Origin: Thiovibrio frasassiensis
GTDB taxonomy: Bacteria; Desulfobacterota; Desulfobulbia; Desulfobulbales; Desulfurivibrionaceae
Direction: 5' to 3'
Length of the DNA: 64,000 bases
Assembly (NCBI RefSeq): GCF_029607905.1
Contig: NZ_JAPHEH010000001.1
Coordinates: forward strand, 2,075,530 to 2,139,529
Shown here: one piece after another, positions 43,904 to 52,014 of the stretch
How positions within the stretch are numbered: position 1 is the first letter of the stretch
Layout: each line of letters begins with the position of its first letter
Translations under genes and position numbers: made by a program
The notes under the pieces: generated by a model
Told to the model about the DNA's origin: nothing
Databases searched by the model: none
The model's input: the letters and a program-made list of their open reading frames with translations, nothing else

Positions 43904-44494
43904 CTACTTATGGAGTTTGTGGCAGACTTTGGTGAGGCGGTTTACTTCCTCGGCATATTCCAGGGCATTGGGAATCTCTCCCTTGCGGGCACAGGCCAGG
44001 CATTCTCGCAATTGGGCAAAACAGCGAAGCCACTCTTCGTGCCATGCCGGTTCGGAGAAAACGGTGTAGCTTTCAAAGGCGGCAACAAGGGCTTTCTCTT
44101 CGGCAGGGGTGGGTGGTTGCCCCTGTTCCAGGTTATGGGTAACGGTTTTCCAGAGGCGTGAGAGCTCTTTTTTTGTTTTTTTCCCCTCCGGTGGCCGCCC
44201 CTTTAAGCGAAACTCTTTGCTGTCGCTGCCCGCCGCGTTTTTTGGGGGAGCATGCTGTTGGTCGACTGTCACCCGGGTCTCTTTGTCTGAAGCAAGGAGG
44301 GGCACTTGAAAAGAAAGGGTGCAATACGCGGTGTCGCCGGTGATTTTCTGCTTGGTCTTGAGGAACAGAGGGTTGCCGATAGCGACGAGCCGATTGCCAA
44401 CCCGAAGTTTTCCCTGGGCAAGATCGTTGGCCAGGGCCAAAAGATCGGCGGCGATGTTTTCAAGGGTATTCTGGTTACAGTGTTGGACGGACAT
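43904..44494 (-). CDS. Hypothetical protein with XXXCH-like C-terminus
   Basis: A 196-residue soluble, basic protein that I recognise only loosely. It has an N-terminal helix pair (IAADLLALANDLAQGKLRV), a middle Lys/Pro-rich linker (LKGRPPEGKKTKKELSRLW), and a helical end closing with RLTKVCHKLHK. The end resembles the XXXCH domain, a short motif ending in Cys-His plus Lys found in deltaproteobacterial proteins of unknown role. No signal peptide is present. It lies 10 bp after the PP2C gene, in the signalling operon. The family assignment is tentative. Confidence 0.45.
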   Translation of the reverse strand: MSVQHCNQNTLENIAADLLALANDLAQGKLRVGNRLVAIGNPLFLKTKQKITGDTAYCTLSFQVPLLASDKETRVTVDQQHAPPKNAAGSDSKEFRLKGRPPEGKKTKKELSRLWKTVTHNLEQGQPPTPAEEKALVAAFESYTVFSEPAWHEEWLRCFAQLRECLACARKGEIPNALEYAEEVNRLTKVCHKLHK

Positions 44495-44504
44495 TGTTTT
44501 GCCT

Positions 44505-45272
44505 CTAGTAAAAAATTACCAGGGCGGTGATGTTGTCGCGTCCGCCTTGGTCGTTGGCTGCCTTGACCAGCGTTTCGCTGGCTTTTTCCGGGGAGGAGGC
44601 ATTGAGGAGGATCTGCTCGATGTGGGTGTGGTCAATCATATTCCATAACCCGTCGGAACAGAGCAGTACCCTGGTGCCAGGGAGCACAATGTTTTTGTGG
44701 TATTCCGGACCCTCCGGGGAGTTGAAGCCGATGGCCCTGGTAACCACATGGCGAGGAACCTGAATCTCTTTGTTGTTGGCATCGATTCTCTGGACGTACG
44801 TAACAGCGGTATGGTCCGTGGTGATCTGCTTCAGGACGCCCTTTTCGGAGAGATAACAGCGGGCATCCCCAACGTGGCAGGTGTGGAGGCGGTTTTCGTC
44901 AAGGAGGCAGGCGACCATGGTGCAGCCCATCCCTTTCATGGTCTCATCCGCGGAGGCCTTGTTCATTACAGCCTGATTGGCATGATGGAAGGCCTCCAAC
45001 ATACTCTGGTGGATCTTTTCATCGTTGCCCCGGATTTCCCGGATTTTTTCTTCAGAAAGAGATTCGAGCAGGGCTTCGATGGCCAACCGGCTGGCAATCT
45101 CGCCGGCATTATGGCCGCCCATGCCATCGGCGACCACGAAAAGCCGCCGGTTGCGGAGGGAGCAGAAGCTGTCTTCGTTATGGCCGCGGACCATTCCCGT
45201 ATCCGTGCGGCCATAAAAGGAAATGGCTCTGGGCTTGCTTTTACAGAGTTTCTTTAAGAACCCGAAGATCAT
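44505..45272 (-). CDS. PP2C-family Ser/Thr protein phosphatase
   Basis: A 255-residue metal-dependent phosphatase. The family metal and catalytic motifs are in order: GRTDTGMVRGHNEDSF, LFVVADGMGGHNAGEIAS, GCTMVACLLDENRLHTCHVG, VGDARCYLSEKG, LLCSDGLWNMI and GGRDNITALVIFY. The ATG at 45272 was chosen because the family begins soon after (RAISFYGRTDTG); a longer frame enters the kinase gene. It lies just downstream of the kinase gene, which ends at 45304. The pair probably sets the phosphorylation state of shared targets. Confidence 0.93.
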   Translation of the reverse strand: MIFGFLKKLCKSKPRAISFYGRTDTGMVRGHNEDSFCSLRNRRLFVVADGMGGHNAGEIASRLAIEALLESLSEEKIREIRGNDEKIHQSMLEAFHHANQAVMNKASADETMKGMGCTMVACLLDENRLHTCHVGDARCYLSEKGVLKQITTDHTAVTYVQRIDANNKEIQVPRHVVTRAIGFNSPEGPEYHKNIVLPGTRVLLCSDGLWNMIDHTHIEQILLNASSPEKASETLVKAANDQGGRDNITALVIFY

Positions 45273-45303
45273 GAATATTCCATTGTTTTCCCGAGCGGGG
45301 AAA

Positions 45304-47742
45304 TTACTCAAAGTGCAGTTGGTAAATGACCATCCAGAAGACAATAGCCCCATCTTTTCTTCCGGAAAGAAAGGTGTGGGGCTTGGGTCCGTGCGCTAAA
45401 CTGTAAATGCCGTCGCCTCTGCCGTCAAGAATGGCCAGGCATTCACCGCTGCTCGCATCCCAAAGCTTGATGATGTCATCTTCACAGCCGGAGATCAGGG
45501 TCTGATTGTCCTGGAGAAACAAGGCGGAAGAAATGGTTTCGTCATGGGCCTTGATCGATTTGAGGCAGCGTCCGGTCGTGTGTTCCCAAACCTTAAGGTG
45601 CCGGTCGGTGCTGGCAGAGATAAAGCGCTGGCCATCAAGGGAATTTGCCAGAGAGATGACCGGCATGGCATGCGCTTCGATAATTCTCGTGCATTCTTTG
45701 CCGTTGGCGTCCCAGAAACGCACAGAGCCGTCTTCGCTTCCTGTTACCAGGCTCAACCCTTTACCGGTATAGATAATGGCGCGGACAGAGCCGCCTTCCT
45801 GAATGGAGGTGCTCATTTCCGGGCCGGTGCCAAGTTTGCGGATCTTCATGATCCCGTCTGCACCACCGGAGGCGAGGTGGCGGCCATTTTCGTTAAAGGC
45901 CAAGGCGTGCACCTGGCCTTTATGGGCAGTTTCTTTTGATTCCTGCTTGCCGGTCTTTGTGGAAAAAAGGCAGACGGTTCCATCCTGAGCGCCTACGGCG
46001 ATATATTTTCCCATTGGGCAGATGGCCAACGCGGTGATGGCACTGCCGCCTTTTCCCAAGACAAAGCTTTGGTGGGCGGTAGCGCCCAGGTCGTGAAGGA
46101 TTATTTTTCCTTCGGGACCGGCGGCAACAAATTTCTTCGTGTTGGGGATATGGGCAAGATGCTTTGTCGGCCCTTCATCTCCTTTTAGGGTCAGAAAGCG
46201 CTGCACTCCCAGCACTTTCTTTTTGGTGCCAACCAGCAAGAGCCGGTGATAGACCATGTTGAAAATTTTGTCTTTTTTGAAGCTGCTGTTTTTCCATGCG
46301 GTCATCAGGATATCATGGCAGGGGCCATAGCGTTTATTATCCAAATGGTCGAGGATGTTGCGCTGTACCGAGAGGTGGAGTTGTCCTTCCCGGAATATTT
46401 CTAGAGAGTTTTTCGGAAGGCACAGGCGAAATTCCGGGAACTGCTGTTTGTTTGGTTCGACCTTGTCGGAAACCATGCTGCGTTTTACCGCCGCCTCCAT
46501 TTCGGTGAGCCAGGGCGCTGTGGCTCCGCGTTTCTTGGCGGTTTCGATCTGGCGAATAATTTTTGTCGCCTTTGTCCCCGAGCGCCAATTGAGCAGAATC
46601 ATATTGTATACAGCTTCGGGGAGCATCTCGTTGATTTCAAGGGTTTTGCTCAGGCAGGCGGAAGCCTCCTTGCTTTCCCCCAGCTCAAACAGGGAAACAG
46701 CCCTGTTGTTGAGACTGTCCGCTCTGAGGTCGATATTGCTGAGTTCGGCATAGGGGCAGGCGGTGTTAAAGGCGGCGGTATATGCTTCGTTCAAGGCCGT
46801 GCGCATTTCGGCGAAATTTTGATAACGCTCTTCAGGGTTGTAGGCCACGCTTTTGCGTAAAATATCTTTAAGCACTTTCGGGAATTTGACGTCCGGCGTC
46901 ACCGGAGTCGGGGTGGGTATTTTATGCTTCAGCGCATTGTTGATAAAGGGCTTCTTGCCGCAGAGCATCATCCAGAGGCAGAGGCCGAATGAAAAAATAT
47001 CCGTTCGCAGGTCAACAGTATGGGCATTGCGCAACTGTTCCGGGGAGGCGTAGCCCAGGGTGCCCCGGAACCCGATGGTTGCCTCGTGATCCGTAGTGCT
47101 CGCGCCGGGAACCTGGCCATCGCCTGTTTCGATCTCTCCATGGGCAAGGAGGATGCCGAAATCGGTTATTTTTAACAAGGAGTTTTTGGTGATCAGGACA
47201 TTCTGGGGTTTGATGTCGCGATGGATGATCCCGCGCTGGTGGGTAAATTCCATGCCGTGACAGAACTGGATGGCCAGTGACAAGGCGGTCCGGAGGTTTC
47301 GGCACCGGCCTGCCTTGATCCAGTCGGAAAGATTTCCGCCATCGATGAATTCAATGAAAAGATAGGGGATTTTGTTGACGGAAAGCACATAGAAACAGGA
47401 CGCGACATTGGGATGCATGCCCATCCTGACCCAGCTGTTGGCCTCCTTGAGTATGCGGCGCATGCCTTCACGGTCGGCAAGGACTTCCGGCCGGGGGGCT
47501 TTAATGGCGACCTTTATTTTCCAGCCGAGATGTTCGGAAATGTAAACATTGCCCATGGAGCCAGACATAACCTGTTCGATATGATACCGGTTAAGAATGG
47601 TGTCTCCAGGGGCCCAGACAGGCACCTGCGGGATTTCAGGAGAGAGTTTGGGTTCGATGGCTCTGGCGGACGGCTCCCCTGGGATGCCGGAAGAGGCGCC
47701 TTTTTTCCACTTGTTTATTTGGTCAAAGAGTCTCGCAAGCAT
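45304..47742 (-). CDS. Ser/Thr protein kinase with TPR-like linker and WD40 beta-propeller
   Basis: A Hanks-type kinase of about 812 residues. The kinase domain covers about 50-320: GSMGNVYISEHLG (Gly loop), VAIKAPRPE (ATP lysine), IIHRDIKPQNVLI (catalytic Asp) and ITDFGILLAHG (metal Asp), then RGTLGYASPEQL. A helical TPR-like stretch (about 350-430, ADSLNNRAVSLFELGESKEA) leads to at least six WD40 repeats to the end (VHALAFNENGRHLASGGADG; ISSALFLQDNQTLISGCEDD). There is no membrane helix, so the sensor is likely cytoplasmic. It starts 8 bp after the FHA gene with no clear ribosome site, which suggests translational coupling. Confidence 0.92.
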   Translation of the reverse strand: MLARLFDQINKWKKGASSGIPGEPSARAIEPKLSPEIPQVPVWAPGDTILNRYHIEQVMSGSMGNVYISEHLGWKIKVAIKAPRPEVLADREGMRRILKEANSWVRMGMHPNVASCFYVLSVNKIPYLFIEFIDGGNLSDWIKAGRCRNLRTALSLAIQFCHGMEFTHQRGIIHRDIKPQNVLITKNSLLKITDFGILLAHGEIETGDGQVPGASTTDHEATIGFRGTLGYASPEQLRNAHTVDLRTDIFSFGLCLWMMLCGKKPFINNALKHKIPTPTPVTPDVKFPKVLKDILRKSVAYNPEERYQNFAEMRTALNEAYTAAFNTACPYAELSNIDLRADSLNNRAVSLFELGESKEASACLSKTLEINEMLPEAVYNMILLNWRSGTKATKIIRQIETAKKRGATAPWLTEMEAAVKRSMVSDKVEPNKQQFPEFRLCLPKNSLEIFREGQLHLSVQRNILDHLDNKRYGPCHDILMTAWKNSSFKKDKIFNMVYHRLLLVGTKKKVLGVQRFLTLKGDEGPTKHLAHIPNTKKFVAAGPEGKIILHDLGATAHQSFVLGKGGSAITALAICPMGKYIAVGAQDGTVCLFSTKTGKQESKETAHKGQVHALAFNENGRHLASGGADGIMKIRKLGTGPEMSTSIQEGGSVRAIIYTGKGLSLVTGSEDGSVRFWDANGKECTRIIEAHAMPVISLANSLDGQRFISASTDRHLKVWEHTTGRCLKSIKAHDETISSALFLQDNQTLISGCEDDIIKLWDASSGECLAILDGRGDGIYSLAHGPKPHTFLSGRKDGAIVFWMVIYQLHFE

Positions 47743-47750
47743 CCGGGAGG

Positions 47751-48500
47751 TTAATTGAACCTGATTTTCACACTCTTGATCTGGATGATATCGCCTTTGC
47801 GTAGGAGGCGTTCCTCTTTGATGATGACATCGTTGAGTTTGGTATTCGCCCATGAACGCTGGGGTACAATGTAATATTTGTCTTTTTTGCTCACCACATA
47901 GCACTGGGTCTTGCTGACAAGCCAGCCGGGAATTAGTATGTCGCAGGAAGGATCCTTGCCGATTTTTGCGCTGCTCTTCCCGTCAAGGGAGAGCGTGCTT
48001 GGCGAAGCGTTGCCTTCAATTACCGTGAGTCTGTAAGTCTCGTTAGAGGAAGACGGCATGGCTTGACTGGGCTGGGTGAGGTTCTGTTGTCGGGGAGAGC
48101 TGACAAAGACAGTTGCTTCGTCGTCAATATCCATGGCTGTGGCGTATGATGAAGAAGTATGCTGTTCATCTGCCGCAGCCTGAAGCAAACGAAATTTTCC
48201 GATGAAAATGACGTCTTTATTTGTTACCGGGACCTTTGAGGCAATCTTTTTTCCATTGACGGTGGTGCCGTTGGTGCTTTTCAAATCGGCCAGGTAATGT
48301 CGGCCATCGCGAAGCTCAAGGGAAGAGTGGTGTCTGGATATGGCCGTGTTATCGATGGTCACATCCGCATCGGGGCTGCGGCCAATAATGAGCTTGCTGC
48401 CTTCATGGGTCGTAAAGCTTGTGATAACCCGGTCATTCAGCATAATGGTCCAATCTGATTTGGTGTAATCTTCGAGATTGATCGTTCCGTCCTGCATCAT
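47751..48500 (-). CDS. Double-FHA-domain protein
   Basis: A 249-residue phosphothreonine-recognition protein. FHA domain 1 spans about 25-105 (SKLIIGRSPDADVTIDN, AISRHHSSLELRDGRHYLAD, STNGTTVNGKKI) with the Arg, Ser and Asn residues that contact pThr. FHA 2 spans about 160-245 (SAKIGKDPSCDILIPG, KTQCYVVSKKDKYYI) and lacks the usual GR...SRxH residues. A disordered Ser/Gln-rich linker holds threonines that could be phosphorylated by the kinase next door. First gene of the operon FHA-kinase-PP2C-XXXCH-DUF3786. Confidence 0.88.
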   Translation of the reverse strand: MMQDGTINLEDYTKSDWTIMLNDRVITSFTTHEGSKLIIGRSPDADVTIDNTAISRHHSSLELRDGRHYLADLKSTNGTTVNGKKIASKVPVTNKDVIFIGKFRLLQAAADEQHTSSSYATAMDIDDEATVFVSSPRQQNLTQPSQAMPSSSNETYRLTVIEGNASPSTLSLDGKSSAKIGKDPSCDILIPGWLVSKTQCYVVSKKDKYYIVPQRSWANTKLNDVIIKEERLLRKGDIIQIKSVKIRFN

Positions 48501-48805
48501 CAGCGTTTCCCGGGGACTTCATTTTTTTTAGTTGGTTGTTTGGATCTGCATCCGCAGAAACAGAACAAGAGGATACTTCCTCTTTCCGCTGAAGCGTCTC
48601 ATTGAAATATTTATCATACTATATCAGAAAGTTGCATGAAATTTACTTGCCTGTTATGAACGTATCATATATCACATAAGGGTGTAATAAAAAAACGTTC
48701 CTATTGTAGATTTTTTTCTTAATATTACATAGTTATAATCGTAGGTTAGGGGCCAAAAAATGATGGGGGATTGGTTGTTCGAATTTTGGGTTGGTACAGG
48801 AAGAT
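48501..48805. other. AT-rich divergent promoter region (FHA-kinase operon / HDOD gene)
   Basis: A 305-bp gap that must hold promoters in both directions. Several -10-like AT stretches exist, for example TTGCCT...TATCAC near 48650-48680 for rightward transcription, but none is convincing. No repeat or RNA gene is recognised. Confidence 0.4.
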
Positions 48806-50368
48806 ATGACTGAGACCTCACCGCCTTCAAGCGGTAAACTAGCGGAAATATTCACAAAAATGAACATGGGCGAACTCCCGGCCATGTCCCATAATGTCCA
48901 GGAATTGATCGCCCTGACCCACAGCAGTCAAAGTGCGGGCTACGAGCTTTCCAAGGTCATCCTTAAAGATTATTCCCTTACCAATAAAGTATTGCAGGTG
49001 GTCAATTCCGCCTTTTATTCCCTTGGCCGCCCGGTCAATTCCATCTCCAGGGCTGTGACCATTATCGGCTTTGATGCGGTGCGTGACCTTGCCACCGGCA
49101 TTGCCCTGTTCGAGGATTTCGTTAAAAACGGCGTTGAGAAAGAGGGGATCAGTAAGCTGCTCACCCGTTCCTTTCTCAGCGCGCTGCAGGCCCGTGATCT
49201 GGCGGTTGAGAAAAATCTCAACATCGTGCCGGAAGAGGCGTTTATTTGTGCACTGCTGCATAATCTCGGGAAGATTATTGTCTGCATCTACATGCCGGAA
49301 ATCTCTCGGGAGATCGAAGAGAAGGTTGCCGGCGGCATGTCCGAGGATGCCGCTACCCGGCAGGTTCTCGAGGGGTTGACCTTTGAGCAAATAGGGGTTG
49401 AAGTGGCAACCTTCTGGAATTTGTCCGACAAGGTCTGCGCTTCCATGAATCCCAATCCCCCGGAGCCTCAAAATACTTACGATGCCCTCGGCTATTTGAA
49501 GAATGTAGCAAATTTCTCCAATAAACTCATTGAGCATGTCTGTGAGGAAAAGGATATCGACGGTCTTTTGCGTCAATATGGCGAAATGCTGTCAATGAAT
49601 TTGGAAGAGGCTGTTGAGCGGGTCAACAAGACGGTCGACGCTTCGGAGGACATCTCCGAGTCCATCCGTTACGGGCTTGCCAAGTTGAAGATGCGCAGCC
49701 GTTTGCGGGGGCTTGAGGAGGCCGTCAAGGCGCCAAAAACTGCGCGGAAGAAAAAGGATAAAAGCGAAAAGGTTTCGGGGGGGGAGGAGGCTGTCCGAGA
49801 AAAAGACAACGTTTTGGAAGAACTCGGCATTCAGGAGCTGGAAGAGTTGCCCACCAGTCCGGATAAATCCATCAACGATTTTATCCACGATATTACCGAG
49901 ACGTTAATGGGGCCTTTCAACCTCAATGACTTTTACATCAATTTGCTGGAAGGTTTGTACCGGGGCATTGGTTTTGATCGGGTGCTCCTGGCGGTGATCA
50001 GCGTGCAGCCAACGCGTCGGGTTTTAGTCGGGCGTTTTGGCCTGGGCGATATTGACCCCGCCGGAATCGCTAAATTCGAGCACGATCTTGCTCCGAGTGA
50101 CTACGTCATCCCCAAGTCCCTCAAGGCATGCAAGGACATGGCCGTCCCGCCGAATGCCCCAGGCGCCTTTCCTGAGAGCCTCAAGTTCTTTGTGAAGGAC
50201 CGGACGGTGTATCTTTTTCCAATCTGTCTTGACGACAAACCCATCGGGCTTATCTACCTTGACCGGAAAAAAGGCAGGCCGAAACTTGATTCAAACCGGA
50301 TCAAGGCGACTCGATTATTCCGTGATTTTGCGGTGATGGCGATCCGTAAGCTCCGCAGCCGCAAGTAG
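48806..50368 (+). CDS. HDOD-domain signalling protein with C-terminal GAF-like domain
   Basis: A 520-residue protein. The HDOD domain (about 20-225) has ELPAMSHNVQELIALTHSSQ, KDYSLTNKVLQVVNSAFYSL, TIIGFDAVRDLATGIALFED and CALLHNLGKIIVCIYMPE, in which the HD residues are replaced (HN), as in catalytically inactive HDOD proteins. A charged linker (about 300-340, KTARKKKDKSEKVSGGE) leads to a GAF-like domain (about 370-510, YRGIGFDRVLLAVISVQP; KPIGLIYLDRKKGRP). HDOD proteins act as signalling scaffolds. The ATG at 48806 has AGGA 4 bases upstream. Divergent from the FHA-kinase operon. Confidence 0.85.
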   Translation: MTETSPPSSGKLAEIFTKMNMGELPAMSHNVQELIALTHSSQSAGYELSKVILKDYSLTNKVLQVVNSAFYSLGRPVNSISRAVTIIGFDAVRDLATGIALFEDFVKNGVEKEGISKLLTRSFLSALQARDLAVEKNLNIVPEEAFICALLHNLGKIIVCIYMPEISREIEEKVAGGMSEDAATRQVLEGLTFEQIGVEVATFWNLSDKVCASMNPNPPEPQNTYDALGYLKNVANFSNKLIEHVCEEKDIDGLLRQYGEMLSMNLEEAVERVNKTVDASEDISESIRYGLAKLKMRSRLRGLEEAVKAPKTARKKKDKSEKVSGGEEAVREKDNVLEELGIQELEELPTSPDKSINDFIHDITETLMGPFNLNDFYINLLEGLYRGIGFDRVLLAVISVQPTRRVLVGRFGLGDIDPAGIAKFEHDLAPSDYVIPKSLKACKDMAVPPNAPGAFPESLKFFVKDRTVYLFPICLDDKPIGLIYLDRKKGRPKLDSNRIKATRLFRDFAVMAIRKLRSRK

Positions 50369-50418
50369 CAGTATTTCCCCTGCCCTTTTCAGAACCATGC
50401 AGGGCTATTTTCCCCTGC

Positions 50419-51849
50419 TCACATCTTGTCTATGCGAATGATCTTGTTTTTCAGGTCTTTTACCTTGGCGAAAAGAGGGTCTTTTTCGGTGAGGCCTTTC
50501 AGCGCCTCCTCGATGTGGTAACGGGCGGTGAGGCTTGATCCTTCATAGTAATGGTACAGGCCGAGGTTGTAGTGGCCGAGTGCTTTGTTGCCAAGGGCGG
50601 CTCTGATTCTGCCGATCTCCTGATAGAGTTTTGCATAGGTCGGCAGACGTTCGCTCAGGTTTTCATAGATCAGGACCGCCTTGGCAGCCTCTCCGTCTTG
50701 CTGCAGGGCTTTGGCAAGATAGTAGGCGTTGTATACCCCGTTGGGATCCAATTTATATATTTCCTGGAAGATTTCCAGGGCACCCTTTGTTTCTCCCGCC
50801 TCAAGTTTTATCCTGCCGAGATCTGTTTTGAGAATCTGCTTGTCTGGAAAGCGGCGGATAACTTTCTGGAGTGCCTCTTCTGCCTTGGGATAATCACGGT
50901 TGGCCAGATAGGCTTGGGAGAGGCCAAAGAAAACCATGGGGTCATTCTGGAGGGTGGTTGGCTCCTCCGCCTTGTTTTTCAGGATAGGCAGGATCGATTG
51001 CGTGTCCCGGGTAAGGGCCTGGACCCGGTATTTGAATCTCTGGTAAGCGAACTCATCCTGGGCTTGGATTTTTTTGGGCGGATCCTGTAGGATGAGGTCT
51101 TCAATGTAGCCGATCCTGTTTTCCGGTTCTGGATGGGTAAGGAGGTAGGTGGGGACCTGTTTCCGGTGATAGCGGCTGACCCGCCGCATTTTTTTGAGCA
51201 TATTCACCATGTCCGCCGGATCACGCTTTTCCTCTTGCATCCATTTGTAGGACAAGCGGTCGGCCTCTTCTTCGTCCTGGCGGCTGAAATTAAGGTTTGC
51301 GGTCAGCCCCCCGGCCATGGAGCCGGTGACAACGGCCTGGGAAAGGGCTCCTCCTTGGCCAAGGAGCAGGCCGGCCAGCATCAGGGCCGTGGTGGTAGCG
51401 TTGACCTTGCCTGATTTGCTGATCCGGTCGGCGATATGGCGGCTTGCGGCATGGCCGATTTCGTGGGAGAGGACGCTGACCAGTTCGCCCTCCGTGTCGC
51501 AGAGGTCAATGAGGCCTGAATGGAAAAAAATCAGGCCGGACGGGGCGGCGAAGGCATTGAATTCCTTGTTGTCGATGATGAAGAAATGATAATCAAAGAA
51601 CTGCGGCCCCGCGAGCTGCAGGGTCTCTCTCCCGAGGGTGGTTACATATTCGGTGAGGTCGGGATCATCAAGCAGGGTAAATTCCTTGCGGATGATGGAG
51701 AGGAGTTTTTCGCCAACCTCCCGTTCCTCGCCAATGGTGAAAGCCTGGGCCGGTGCTGGGGAAAAGCGCGGTGCGGTTCCGTTTCCGAGGATGAAAACAG
51801 CACAGAGAATGCAGGCGATGAAGCGTCGTACCGTTGTCTTGTGATTCAT
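50419..51849 (-). CDS. Exported M48-family metalloprotease with TPR repeats (BepA-like)
   Basis: A 476-residue periplasmic zinc protease. Signal peptide (FIACILCAVFILGNGTA), then the M48 domain with the gating NKEFNAFAAPSGLIFFHSGL and the zinc motif HEIGHAASRH (HEIGH at residues 129-133) with a third ligand in DEEEADRLSYKWM near 192. The C-terminal half is TPR (LSQAYLANRDYPKAEEAL; YLAKALQQDGEAAKAVLIYE). This is the BepA/YfgC design, which assists or degrades misfolded outer-membrane proteins such as LptD; the presence of lptE in this window is consistent. Convergent with the HDOD gene. Confidence 0.88.
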   Translation of the reverse strand: MNHKTTVRRFIACILCAVFILGNGTAPRFSPAPAQAFTIGEEREVGEKLLSIIRKEFTLLDDPDLTEYVTTLGRETLQLAGPQFFDYHFFIIDNKEFNAFAAPSGLIFFHSGLIDLCDTEGELVSVLSHEIGHAASRHIADRISKSGKVNATTTALMLAGLLLGQGGALSQAVVTGSMAGGLTANLNFSRQDEEEADRLSYKWMQEEKRDPADMVNMLKKMRRVSRYHRKQVPTYLLTHPEPENRIGYIEDLILQDPPKKIQAQDEFAYQRFKYRVQALTRDTQSILPILKNKAEEPTTLQNDPMVFFGLSQAYLANRDYPKAEEALQKVIRRFPDKQILKTDLGRIKLEAGETKGALEIFQEIYKLDPNGVYNAYYLAKALQQDGEAAKAVLIYENLSERLPTYAKLYQEIGRIRAALGNKALGHYNLGLYHYYEGSSLTARYHIEEALKGLTEKDPLFAKVKDLKNKIIRIDKM

Positions 51850-52014
51850 GGTAAATATTCTGAGAACCTGGGCTAGGGGAATTGTTTGGTTCCAGCTTTA
51901 GGTATTTTAGTTAATATAGTGATGATCGGGCATTTGCGCCACCATTTGTTCCGCTCCGCCACGCCAAACAGGTCAACCTTTGCAATCTCCCCATAATCCT
52001 GTATAGAGAATCTT

